Notes under the pieces: generated by a model
Told to the model about the DNA's origin: nothing
Seen by the model: the letters and a program-made list of their open reading frames with translations, nothing else
Database searches by the model: none
Origin: Clostridia bacterium
GTDB lineage: Bacteria; Bacillota; Clostridia; Christensenellales; Aristaeellaceae
Reading direction: 5' to 3'
Length of the DNA stretch: 16,596 nucleotides
Assembly (NCBI GenBank): GCA_017412445.1
Contig: JAFPYA010000070.1
Span: 1 to 16,596, forward strand
Program-made: the position numbers and the translations under genes
Shown: in pieces, positions 5,722-12,813 of the stretch
How positions within the stretch are numbered: the stretch's first letter is position 1
How the letters are laid out: the number at the start of each line of letters is the position of its first letter

Positions 5722-6930
5722 ATGTCCCTTGTAATCGAGCTTTTCAGAAAGTACATCCACATCCCCTCCGCCTCTAAGGAGGACACGGGACTTAAGCCCT
5801 CCACGCCCGAGCAGCTCGATATGGCGCGGGCGCTGGAGGAGGACATGCGCTCTATGGGCGTAAAGGACGTGTTCAACGACGGGCACGGCTACGTATACGG
5901 CAAGGTGCCCGCAAACGCCGGGAACCAGAGCGCGATAGGCCTTATCGCCCATCTTAACGTGGTGGACAACGAGCCCTGTTCTCCCATGAACGAGCGCATA
6001 ATCGAAAACTACGACGGCGGCGCGATTCACGTGGGCGGCGACGTGGTGCTCGATCCCGCGCTCTACCCGCACCTCAAAACCTGGGCAGGCAAGGATCTTA
6101 TAGTTACCGACGGCACCACGATACTCGGCGCGGACGACAAGGCGGGCGTGGCGGAAATCATGGCGCTTGCCGACCGCCTGATTAAGCACCCCGAAATAAA
6201 GCACGGCGACGTTATGCTCTGCTTCACTCCCGATGAGGAAATCGGCGGCAGCGCGGCGGATCTGGACATACCCTTCTTCGGCGCAGAGTTCGCCTACACG
6301 GTGGACGGCGGCGCGCTGGGCGGCGTGGAATACGAAAACTTCAACGCCGCGTCCGCAGTCATCAGCTTTAAGGGCGTGTCCATCCATCCCGGCTCCGCCA
6401 AGGGCCGCATGAAGAACGCAGCGCTGATGGCCGCCGAATTCGCCTCTCTGCTGCCCGCCGCTGAAACCCCCGCCCACACCGAGGGCAGGGAGGGCTTTTA
6501 CCACCTCGTGCACATGGAGGGTACGCCCGAAAACGCGAGGCTGACGTACATTTTGAGGGATCACGATTCCAAAAAGCTTGAGCAAAAGCAGCTTTTCCTG
6601 AAAAACTGCGCCGCCTTCATAAACGAAAAGTACTGCGAAAACACCTGCGAGGTGAGCACGCGCCAGAGCTACCGCAACATGGAGGAAATCATCCGCGGGC
6701 GCATGGACATAATCGAGCGCGCAAGGAAGGCGTTTTGCGACTGCGGCGTAACTCCTTTCACCTCCCCGGTCAGGGGCGGCACGGACGGCGCGAGCCTGTC
6801 CTTCAGGGGACTGCCCTGCCCGAACCTGTCCACAGGCAGCATAAACCACCACGGCCGCGGCGAAATCGCCTGCGTGCAGGACATGGAAAAGATGGTGGAC
6901 GTGCTCACCGAAATCGTAAGGGCAAGATAA
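5722..6930 (+). CDS. pepT: Peptidase T-like M20 metallopeptidase with an altered HxD motif
   Basis: The product is 402 residues. Start ATG 5722 has GGAG (5712-5715) six bases upstream and gives the family-typical start. It is collinear with tripeptide aminopeptidase T: GADDKAG (D138 bridging metal ligand), TPDEEIG (E172/E173), YTVDGG (D195), the lid-domain IHPGSAKGRMKNA, EGFYHL, RGGTDGA, GLPCPNL and a terminal HHGRGE (H377 metal ligand). The exception is the first metal motif. PepT has HxDTSPD, whereas here it reads AHLNVVDN, so His77 is kept but the conserved Asp two residues on is Asn79. The usual GG before NxHG is also GS. In M20 enzymes that Asp orients the metal ligand and is needed for full activity. 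The protein may have reduced or altered activity, or a non-peptide substrate. It is cytosolic, and the next gene begins immediately after its stop. Confidence 0.88.
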   Translation: MSLVIELFRKYIHIPSASKEDTGLKPSTPEQLDMARALEEDMRSMGVKDVFNDGHGYVYGKVPANAGNQSAIGLIAHLNVVDNEPCSPMNERIIENYDGGAIHVGGDVVLDPALYPHLKTWAGKDLIVTDGTTILGADDKAGVAEIMALADRLIKHPEIKHGDVMLCFTPDEEIGGSAADLDIPFFGAEFAYTVDGGALGGVEYENFNAASAVISFKGVSIHPGSAKGRMKNAALMAAEFASLLPAAETPAHTEGREGFYHLVHMEGTPENARLTYILRDHDSKKLEQKQLFLKNCAAFINEKYCENTCEVSTRQSYRNMEEIIRGRMDIIERARKAFCDCGVTPFTSPVRGGTDGASLSFRGLPCPNLSTGSINHHGRGEIACVQDMEKMVDVLTEIVRAR

Positions 6931-8073
6931 ATGAAAAGGACGATATCTGCGCTTATCGCGCTTTTGATGCTGGCTTTCTGTTGCGCGGCGCCGGGAGAGG
7001 TGGCGGCCTCGGGCAACCACGCGCTGTACCTCGATGAGAGCGGCGCCGTATGGGCGTGGGGCGCGAACCACAGGCGCGAAAGCGTGCCGTGGAGCGAAGA
7101 CTACATGCAGCTCACGCCCGAAAAGGTGTTTGAGGGCGCAAGGCAGATCGCCTGCGGGCGGCAGTTTTCCCTCGTGCTCGACACCGATGGGAACGTGTGG
7201 CTCTGGGGAGACAACTCCGACGGCAGACTAATCGACGCGGGCGCGGTCATAAGCGAAAAAACGCTTTTCTCCCAAAATGTAAAGCAAATCGCCGCCGATG
7301 ATAAGGGCTGCGCGCTTTTGTTTGACGACGGCTCGGTCAGCTGGTTTGACGGCGAAAACGTAAACGAATACAGCGTAAACGCCACCGAGGTCGCCTGCGG
7401 CACTGACTTTGTGCTCATGCTCACCGAGGGCGGCGAAGCGCTGTTTGCGGGCAACGGCTATTACGTTGGGCAAAGTGAGCGCGTAAGCGAACCCGTTTCC
7501 ATCATGAGCGGTATTAAAAGCGTGGCCGCGGGCGGGCAGACCGCAATGCTCATACCTGAGGACGGCGCGCTCTGTGTAATGGGCGCGTCCGGCTACGAGG
7601 GGAGGCTCGGCCTCGACACCGCCGCGTGGATAAGCGAGCCCGCGCCAAACGGCGTGCAGGACGCCTTACGCGGCATAGGGGGCTTAAGCGCAAACGGCGC
7701 CATAACGCGGGACGGCACGCTGTACCTGTGGGGCAGCGTATACAGCCTCTTTTCCACCTTCACCGAGGACGGCATTCCCTTTTACGTCTCCGCCGAGGTG
7801 ACGCTTATCAACTACGGCAAAACGCCCATGCCCGTGTACATGAACGTAAAAAGCTGCGCGATAGGCGACGCGTTCATAGTTGTCGAGATGGACGACGGTA
7901 CGCTCCTCAGCTGGGGCACAAACGACTGGGGTCAGGCGGGTGACGGCACGTACACCGTGTTCACTATGAGCCAGGAGGAGGACGACGACGGCGAGGAGGA
8001 GTTTGACATAAGCGTTTCCGACAACCGCCAGCATGTCTTCCCGGTGCAGATAATCATAGGCGGCACCGACTGA
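6931..8073 (+). CDS. Exported RCC1-repeat beta-propeller protein
   Basis: The product is 380 residues. An N-terminal signal peptide (basic MKR, then a hydrophobic run to about residue 20, with likely cleavage near AAPGEVAA) precedes seven RCC1-like repeats. Each has the pattern of a short strand with a small residue, then DG/SG, then W.WG or equivalent: AVWAWGAN, NVWLWGDNSDGRL, a divergent SVSWFDGEN, EALFAGNGYYVGQ, ALCVMGASGYEGRLGL, TLYLWGSVY and TLLSWGTNDWGQAGDGT. Seven repeats fit one closed propeller. An acidic Asp/Glu run lies near residues 350-360. Bacterial RCC1-like proteins are usually exported or surface proteins; binding partners are unknown and no guanine-nucleotide exchange role should be assumed. 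ATG directly follows the pepT stop, with only a weak ribosome site, so expression probably depends on coupling to pepT. Confidence 0.82.
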   Translation: MKRTISALIALLMLAFCCAAPGEVAASGNHALYLDESGAVWAWGANHRRESVPWSEDYMQLTPEKVFEGARQIACGRQFSLVLDTDGNVWLWGDNSDGRLIDAGAVISEKTLFSQNVKQIAADDKGCALLFDDGSVSWFDGENVNEYSVNATEVACGTDFVLMLTEGGEALFAGNGYYVGQSERVSEPVSIMSGIKSVAAGGQTAMLIPEDGALCVMGASGYEGRLGLDTAAWISEPAPNGVQDALRGIGGLSANGAITRDGTLYLWGSVYSLFSTFTEDGIPFYVSAEVTLINYGKTPMPVYMNVKSCAIGDAFIVVEMDDGTLLSWGTNDWGQAGDGTYTVFTMSQEEDDDGEEEFDISVSDNRQHVFPVQIIIGGTD

Positions 8074-8094
8074 ACGATGCGCAGGTAAAGCATT

Positions 8095-8982
8095 ATGGCA
8101 AACACATTTTTGAGCCCTCGCGCGCAGGCACTCATGCGCTTACTGCGTCAGGAAGCGGGCAGGCGCATAATCATGGGCCAGCAGGACACGCCCAGAAAGG
8201 GCGGCAGTCTCAGCGAAATCAGATGGATTAAGGCCGCATGCGGTTCGCTGCCCGCGATGTTGGGGCTGGACTTCATACACGACGACTACGAAGGCGTGAC
8301 AGAGCAGGCACTCAAATGGAACGACGCGGGCGGCATAGTCACCGTGTGCTGGCACACGGGCATTCAGGAGAACACGTACCCCGCCTGCAAAGGCGAGACA
8401 GCCGACTGGGACGAGCTTTTTACACCCGGCAGCGCTTCAAACCGCCTGCTTATGGCGCGCTGGGACAGGGGCGCCGAGTCGCTCAGCCGCTTAAGGGACG
8501 CGGACGTTCCGGTAATGTACCGGCCCTTTCACGAGTTTGACGGCACCTGGTTTTGGTGGAGCAAGGGCGGCGGCGAGCGCTTTGTAAGGCTCTGGCGCAT
8601 GATGCACGATTACTATACCCAAAGCTGCGGCCTGGATAACCTCATTTGGGTGCTGGGTTACGCCGACGACGTGCTGGACGGCTGGAACCCCGGAGAGGAT
8701 TATTTCGACATCGCCGGCTCGGACACCTACAGGGGCGAAACCGTGCACGCAGCGGCCTATGCGCGCTTAAAGCAGCTCTGCCCCGACAAGATTCTCTGCT
8801 TCCACGAATGCGGCCTTCTGCCTGCCGTGGACAGCTTTTTTGAACAGAACGCGCCGTGGAGCTACATTATGCCGTGGCACGGCGGCGTGCTCTTTGGCAA
8901 CGACCCCGAAAGGGTAAAGCAGGTCTACGCGGACGAGAGGATCATCACGCTCGAGCGCCTTAAGGAGATGAGGGCGTTCTGA
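8095..8982 (+). CDS. Glycoside hydrolase family 26-like enzyme without a signal peptide
   Basis: The product is 295 residues. It follows the GH26 TIM barrel, the mannanase and related endoglycosidase family of clan GH-A. The general acid/base motif is YRPFHEFDGTWFWW with Glu147. The nucleophile motif is LCFHECG with Glu238. Other supports are IIMGQQ near the N-terminus, CWHTG, WVLGYADD and DIAGSDTYRG. No secretion signal or carbohydrate-binding module is present, so it should act in the cytosol, presumably on imported oligosaccharides such as manno-oligosaccharides. The exact substrate cannot be read from the sequence. The gene begins 21 bp after the RCC1 gene and its stop overlaps an alternative start of the next gene by 1 bp. 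A weak AGGT lies before ATG 8095. Confidence 0.88.
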   Translation: MANTFLSPRAQALMRLLRQEAGRRIIMGQQDTPRKGGSLSEIRWIKAACGSLPAMLGLDFIHDDYEGVTEQALKWNDAGGIVTVCWHTGIQENTYPACKGETADWDELFTPGSASNRLLMARWDRGAESLSRLRDADVPVMYRPFHEFDGTWFWWSKGGGERFVRLWRMMHDYYTQSCGLDNLIWVLGYADDVLDGWNPGEDYFDIAGSDTYRGETVHAAAYARLKQLCPDKILCFHECGLLPAVDSFFEQNAPWSYIMPWHGGVLFGNDPERVKQVYADERIITLERLKEMRAF

Positions 8983-8996
8983 TGGGGGAAAAGCAT

Positions 8997-9926
8997 ATGA
9001 CGCACAGGGAGCGCTTTCTTTGCGCGCTGGAGGGCAGAATTCCGGATCGCGTGCCCACGTTTGAATTGGAGTTTCAGCTGAGCCGTGAGCTTTGCGGCAA
9101 AAGCTTTCTTACCGAGGAGGACATGGTAAACGACTCCCCGAAGGAGAAGGAGTACAAGCTCAGGCAGAACGCCGAGACGCTCATCGAGGTCTACACGATG
9201 CTCGATCACGACGCCATCTGCGTGCATTACCTGAGCAACGAGCACTTAAAGGACACCGCGAGGTACATTCACGAGCTTGCGGGCGACAGCTTCGCGCTCT
9301 TCGTGCACGGGGACGGCACCTTTGCCATACCCGACGGCGACGGCATGATGAAGATGTCCGTGGCCATGTACGAGGACCCCGACAGCCTGCACGAGGAGGC
9401 CGCCAGAATGCGCGACGAGGCCATTGCGCGCGACCTTTCCCTGCTCGACGCGGGCTACGACGGCTTCATACTTTGCAGCGACTACTGCTTCAACCAGGGG
9501 CCGTTCATGTCGCCAAAGATGTTTTCAAAATTCGTCGCGCCCTACCTAAGCGAGCTTATCTACGCCATACGCTCGCACGGCGGCTACGCCATAAAGCACA
9601 CAGACGGCAACATAATGCCCATAATCGACCAGCTCGTGGACGCAAATCCCCACGCGTTGCACTCCCTCGACCCCATGGCGGGCGTGGACATAGCCGAGGT
9701 CAAGCGCCTCTACGGCAAGCGCGTGGCGCTGTGCGGCAACGTCCACTGCGCCGCTATGCAGACCGGCACGGAGCAGGAGGTCATCGCAAGCGCCGAGTAC
9801 TGCCTGACCCACGCAAAGCCCGGCGGCGGCTACGTCTTTGCCACCAGCAACATACCCTTCAAGGGGCTGCCGCTCGAGCGCTATATGCTGGTGCTGGACG
9901 TGTGGAAGAGGATGAGGGAATACTGA
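8997..9926 (+). CDS. Uroporphyrinogen decarboxylase / MtaA superfamily protein
   Basis: The product is 309 residues. MTHRERFLCALEGRIPDRVP is the typical N-terminus of this superfamily. Start 8997 is preferred because GGGGG (8984-8988) lies 8 bases upstream; ATG 8982, overlapping the GH26 stop, would add only five residues. Further support comes from DGFILCSDYCFNQGPFMSP, KHTDGNIMPIIDQLV, LHSLDPMAGVDIAEVKRLYG, ALCGNVHC and the closing ERYMLVLDVWKRMREY. Members include haem-pathway UroD and corrinoid methyltransferases such as MtaA/MtbA. The His-X-Cys zinc motif of the methyltransferases reads HTD here, and no haem gene is nearby. The reaction is therefore unknown; this subgroup recurs near sugar-metabolism genes, consistent with the GH26 neighbour. 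Confidence 0.8.
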   Translation: MTHRERFLCALEGRIPDRVPTFELEFQLSRELCGKSFLTEEDMVNDSPKEKEYKLRQNAETLIEVYTMLDHDAICVHYLSNEHLKDTARYIHELAGDSFALFVHGDGTFAIPDGDGMMKMSVAMYEDPDSLHEEAARMRDEAIARDLSLLDAGYDGFILCSDYCFNQGPFMSPKMFSKFVAPYLSELIYAIRSHGGYAIKHTDGNIMPIIDQLVDANPHALHSLDPMAGVDIAEVKRLYGKRVALCGNVHCAAMQTGTEQEVIASAEYCLTHAKPGGGYVFATSNIPFKGLPLERYMLVLDVWKRMREY

Positions 9927-9930
9927 AAAA

Positions 9931-9952
9931 GCGGCTTTGCCGAAACAGCCGC
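9931..9952 (+). terminator. Hairpin after the UroD-like gene, possible terminator
   Basis: GCGGCT (9931-9936) pairs with AGCCGC (9947-9952) around a 10-nt loop, five bases after the stop. The following ATAAAAAG gives no U-run on the plus strand, so it is a weak intrinsic terminator. Confidence 0.35.
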
Positions 9953-10004
9953 ATAAAAAGCCGAAAATTAATGATAATCTTTACGGAGGCTTTACCCTCT
10001 CATC

Positions 10005-10033
10005 TTGCACGGTTTAAGTTCGGGTGCTATTAT
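10005..10033 (+). promoter_or_regulatory. Promoter of the ParB-like/BMP fusion gene
   Basis: TTGCAC (10005-10010) and TATTAT (10028-10033) are separated by 17 bp, and TGC before the -10 makes it extended. Initiation near 10040 gives a leader of about 70 nt and rules out in-frame starts upstream of it. Confidence 0.55.
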
Positions 10034-10040
10034 GCGTTGA

Positions 10041-10086
10041 CCCTTCGGAAAATCCCCGGCCGCGGAGAAGGGCTTTTACGCCGCGG
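10041..10086 (+). promoter_or_regulatory. Leader with mutually exclusive hairpins
   Basis: CCCTTC (10041-10046) can pair with GAAGGG (10067-10072). Alternatively CCGCGG (10060-10065) can pair with CCGCGG (10081-10086), whose stem encloses the GAAGGG segment. The two folds overlap and cannot both form fully. No ligand-binding riboswitch class is recognised. Confidence 0.35.
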
Positions 10087-10113
10087 TCCAAAAATCGGAG
10101 TAAAACACCTATA

Positions 10114-12048
10114 ATGAAACGAGAATTAGCCGCAAACGAATATCAAAACGCCCTGAAAGAGGGCAAAAAGTATTACGACAGCTGCATGATACACGGCAAA
10201 TACCCCTACATGCAGGTGCTTGAGGATCTGGAAAAGTCGAGCGCGAGCCAGATACCCGTGGGCACGCTGGAAATTCCCACAGAGCGCATAGTGGGCAGCG
10301 TGGCGCAGGGGCGCATCAAGGCTTTCGCGGGCAATTTTATGCCATTGCTGCCTCAGAACACGGAGTTTGCCGACAAATGGATAACCTTATATGTGGCTCA
10401 GGAGGACGTGGGCATACGCGACCCCATCACCGTTGTGGAATACATGGGTCTGTTCTACGTGCAGGAGGGGCACAAGCGCGTCAGCGTCTTGAGGTACAAC
10501 GACGTGCCCACTATTCGCGCCACGGTCAGCCGCATGCTGCCCGCCTGGAGCGATGATGCGCGCGTGCAGGCCGCCTATGAATTGAACCGCTTTTTCAAGC
10601 TTTCGGGCACATACAGGGTGTACTTCACCCACCCCGGCTGCTACGCGAAGCTACAGCAGTACATGGGCTTTGAGCCGGATCACGTGTGGACTCAGGACGA
10701 AAGGCAGACCTTTCACAGCGCTTTTTGGGACTTCAGCGAGATATACAAAAAGGTCTCCGCGGACATAGCTGACCGCCCCAGCGCGGACGAGGCGCTGCTT
10801 GCCTACCTCAAGCTGTATACTTACAGTGAGCTTACCCAGCTCCCGGACGCTGAGATCAGCCGTAGGCTCACCGCGCTTTTGCCCCAGCTGCGCTTTATGT
10901 CCAACGACGAGCCGGTCGAGGTCTCCACGCAGCCCGAAGCCTCCGAAAAATCGGTCATAAGCAAGTTCTTCGACGGCCTTACCCGCAGCACGTTGTCCGT
11001 GGCCTTCATATACACCTCCGATCCCGCCACCTCCGTATGGAGCGGCGGCCACAAGGCGGGACAGGATTACATGATGGAGAAGCTGGGCAAGAGCGTGAGC
11101 GTGCAAAGCTACATCGTGGGCAACGGCAGCGCGGAAGAGGTGATGGAGCAGGCGGTCTCAGACGGCGCGCAGCTCATTATCGCAACTGCGCCTACGCTGC
11201 TGCTTGCGGCGCGTCGCCTCGCCTCGGCGCACAAAAACCTCAAGGTGCTCGTGTGCGCGCTGAGCGTGCCTTACGCGGACGTGCGCACGTACTACTGCCG
11301 CATGTTCGAGGCCAAGTTCCTGACCGGCGTCATCGCAGGCTCTCTGTGGATGGGCGGCACGATAGGCTACATCGCCCGCTATCCCATATTGGGCGAGCCC
11401 GCATCGATAAACGCGTTTGCTTTGGGCGTCAGGATGACCGCGCCCTACGCGAGGGTGGAGCTCAGCTGGAGCAGTCAGAGCCCTGACCCGTGGAGCGAGC
11501 TTATCTCCAAGCGCGCGCGCATAATTTCGCTGTTTGAAACCACGCTACGCCACACGCCGGAGGGCGACGAGATTCTGCCCATGGGCACGCTCATGATGCA
11601 GCCCTCGGGCAAGTTCGAGCCCATCGCCTCCGCCTGCTGGGACTGGGGCAAGATGTACACCCAGCTCGTACAGACGGTGCTTGACGGCGGCTGGGACAAT
11701 TACAGGCTCACCAGCGGTGGCGCGGTCAACTACTGGTGGGGCATGGACAGCGGCGTAATAGACATTTCGCTCAGCGACAGCGTGCCTCAGGGCGTAAAGC
11801 AGCTGGCCTCGATACTGCGTCAGGACATGAAGGACGGCTCACTCAAGCCCTTCCGCGCGCCCATGGTGGACACTGAGGGCAACGTCAGAAACGACGACAC
11901 GCAGCTGTTCAGCGTGGAGGATATAATGCGCATGGACTGGCTGCTGGACAGCGTGAACGGCCGGATACCTAAGGAAAGCGAGCTGCTGCCGATGTCCCGC
12001 GAAACCACCCGTCTTTTGTCTCTTGACTACGACGAGCAAAAGCAGTAG
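10114..12048 (+). CDS. Cytosolic fusion of a ParB/sulfiredoxin-like domain and a BMP/PnrA-type ligand-binding domain
   Basis: The product is 644 residues and has no signal peptide or lipobox. Residues about 50-142 resemble a ParB/Srx-like fold: IPTERIVGSVAQGR, FAGNFMPLL, GIRDPITVVEYMG and the core YVQEGHKRVSVLRYNDV. A helical linker (about 150-290) leads to a BMP/PnrA/Med-like periplasmic-binding-type domain: LSVAFIYTSDPATSVWSGGH, QAVSDGAQLIIATAP, KFLTGVIAGSLW, IGYIARYPILGEPASINAFA and later MGTLMMQPSGKFEPIAS and NYWWGMDSGVID. Long signal-less BMP proteins of this kind are found across Clostridia but lack a known function. I infer a cytosolic sensor of a nucleoside-like ligand. ATG 10114 begins MKRELAANEYQNALKEGKKY, typical of this group; CGGAG lies 13 bases upstream, a long spacing. 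A phosphoesterase gene follows 54 bp later. Confidence 0.8.
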   Translation: MKRELAANEYQNALKEGKKYYDSCMIHGKYPYMQVLEDLEKSSASQIPVGTLEIPTERIVGSVAQGRIKAFAGNFMPLLPQNTEFADKWITLYVAQEDVGIRDPITVVEYMGLFYVQEGHKRVSVLRYNDVPTIRATVSRMLPAWSDDARVQAAYELNRFFKLSGTYRVYFTHPGCYAKLQQYMGFEPDHVWTQDERQTFHSAFWDFSEIYKKVSADIADRPSADEALLAYLKLYTYSELTQLPDAEISRRLTALLPQLRFMSNDEPVEVSTQPEASEKSVISKFFDGLTRSTLSVAFIYTSDPATSVWSGGHKAGQDYMMEKLGKSVSVQSYIVGNGSAEEVMEQAVSDGAQLIIATAPTLLLAARRLASAHKNLKVLVCALSVPYADVRTYYCRMFEAKFLTGVIAGSLWMGGTIGYIARYPILGEPASINAFALGVRMTAPYARVELSWSSQSPDPWSELISKRARIISLFETTLRHTPEGDEILPMGTLMMQPSGKFEPIASACWDWGKMYTQLVQTVLDGGWDNYRLTSGGAVNYWWGMDSGVIDISLSDSVPQGVKQLASILRQDMKDGSLKPFRAPMVDTEGNVRNDDTQLFSVEDIMRMDWLLDSVNGRIPKESELLPMSRETTRLLSLDYDEQKQ

Positions 12049-12102
12049 AATATAAAAGAGCGCCTTTGCTCAATAACGCCGGGCGCACTGTAAGGAGAGC
12101 GT

Positions 12103-12693
12103 ATGAAGATCTTGCTGGTCTCGGACGTGGAAAGCAAGGCTCTGTGGGATTACTGGCAGCCCGGCCGTTCGGGCAGCCCGGATCTCATAATTTCCTGCGG
12201 CGATCTCAAGGCCAGCTATCTGGAATTTCTGGTGACCATGGAGGGTCGGCGCGTGCTTTACGTGCCCGGAAACCACGATACTTCCTACGAAAAGCACCCG
12301 CCCGAGGGCTGCGACTGCATAGACGATCAGCTTATCAACATAAACGGAGTGCGCATACTGGGCCTGGGCGGCAGCATGCGCTACAACCCCGGCAGCAACC
12401 AGTACACCGAGGACGAAATGAACAGCCGCATACGCCGCCTCCGCTACAAGCTCTGGCGCGCCAAGGGTGTCGATCTTGTGATAACCCACGCCCCTGTCAA
12501 GGACTGCGGCGACGCCACGGATCTGTGCCATATGGGCTTTGAGTGTTTTAAGGATCTGATAGACAAATATCATCCCAAATACCTCTGCCACGGCCACGTC
12601 CACATAAACTACGGCCACGACGTGCCCCGCTTGCGCGAGTATCACGGCACAACGATCATAAACGCCTATGAAAGGTATATGATAGAGATCTAG
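12103..12693 (+). CDS. Calcineurin-like metallophosphoesterase (small Firmicute family)
   Basis: The product is 196 residues with the five metallophosphoesterase motifs: SDVES (Asp8), SCGDL (Asp34), GNHD (Asn57, His58), THAP (His129) and HGHVH (from His163). The first motif carries Glu where the wider family usually has His (D-x-H), and the neighbouring ESKALWDYW is typical of a Clostridia-wide subgroup, so this looks like a subfamily trait rather than damage. Such enzymes hydrolyse phosphomono- or diesters with two divalent metals; the substrate is unknown. AAGGAG (12092-12097) precedes ATG 12103. The gene lies 54 bp after the ParB-like/BMP fusion with no terminator between, so the two are probably co-transcribed. 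A strong hairpin follows. Confidence 0.87.
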   Translation: MKILLVSDVESKALWDYWQPGRSGSPDLIISCGDLKASYLEFLVTMEGRRVLYVPGNHDTSYEKHPPEGCDCIDDQLININGVRILGLGGSMRYNPGSNQYTEDEMNSRIRRLRYKLWRAKGVDLVITHAPVKDCGDATDLCHMGFECFKDLIDKYHPKYLCHGHVHINYGHDVPRLREYHGTTIINAYERYMIEI

Positions 12694-12729
12694 CTAGCAC
12701 ACATGCGTTTTCACTGAAATATTATTATA

Positions 12730-12757
12730 GCCCGCGCCGGTCAAAGCCGGCGCGGGC
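12730..12757. terminator. Convergent terminator hairpin between the phosphoesterase gene and mnmA
   Basis: An 11-bp GC-rich perfect stem (12730-12740 with 12747-12757) and a TCAAAG loop lie midway in the 120-bp gap between converging genes. The minus-strand side continues into a TATAATAATATTT stretch and the plus side into TTGCTGT, so it may serve both directions, better for mnmA. Confidence 0.7.
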
Positions 12758-12813
12758 TTGCTGTATGAATACACGTGCGGATCAAATATGGTCGCTGTCG
12801 CCGCCTTTGCTCT

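Noticed and set aside
5701..7071. Long minus-strand open frame (over 450 codons) opposite pepT
   Set aside because: It is antisense to a gene with clear family motifs and its translation is rich in Val/Ala/Arg/His without any motif, typical of a GC-rich shadow frame.
6931..8073. Guanine-nucleotide exchange factor role for the RCC1-like protein
   Set aside because: That role belongs to eukaryotic RCC1 acting on Ran; this protein has a signal peptide and should be outside the cytosol.
8997..9926. HemE (haem-pathway uroporphyrinogen decarboxylase)
   Set aside because: No other haem or corrin gene is nearby, and the middle and C-terminal motifs (HTDGNIMPI, LHSLDPMAG) match the sugar-associated or methyltransferase-like subgroup better.
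10024..10113. N-terminal extension of the ParB-like/BMP protein
   Set aside because: It overlaps the predicted promoter and leader, and family members begin near MKRELAANEYQNALK.
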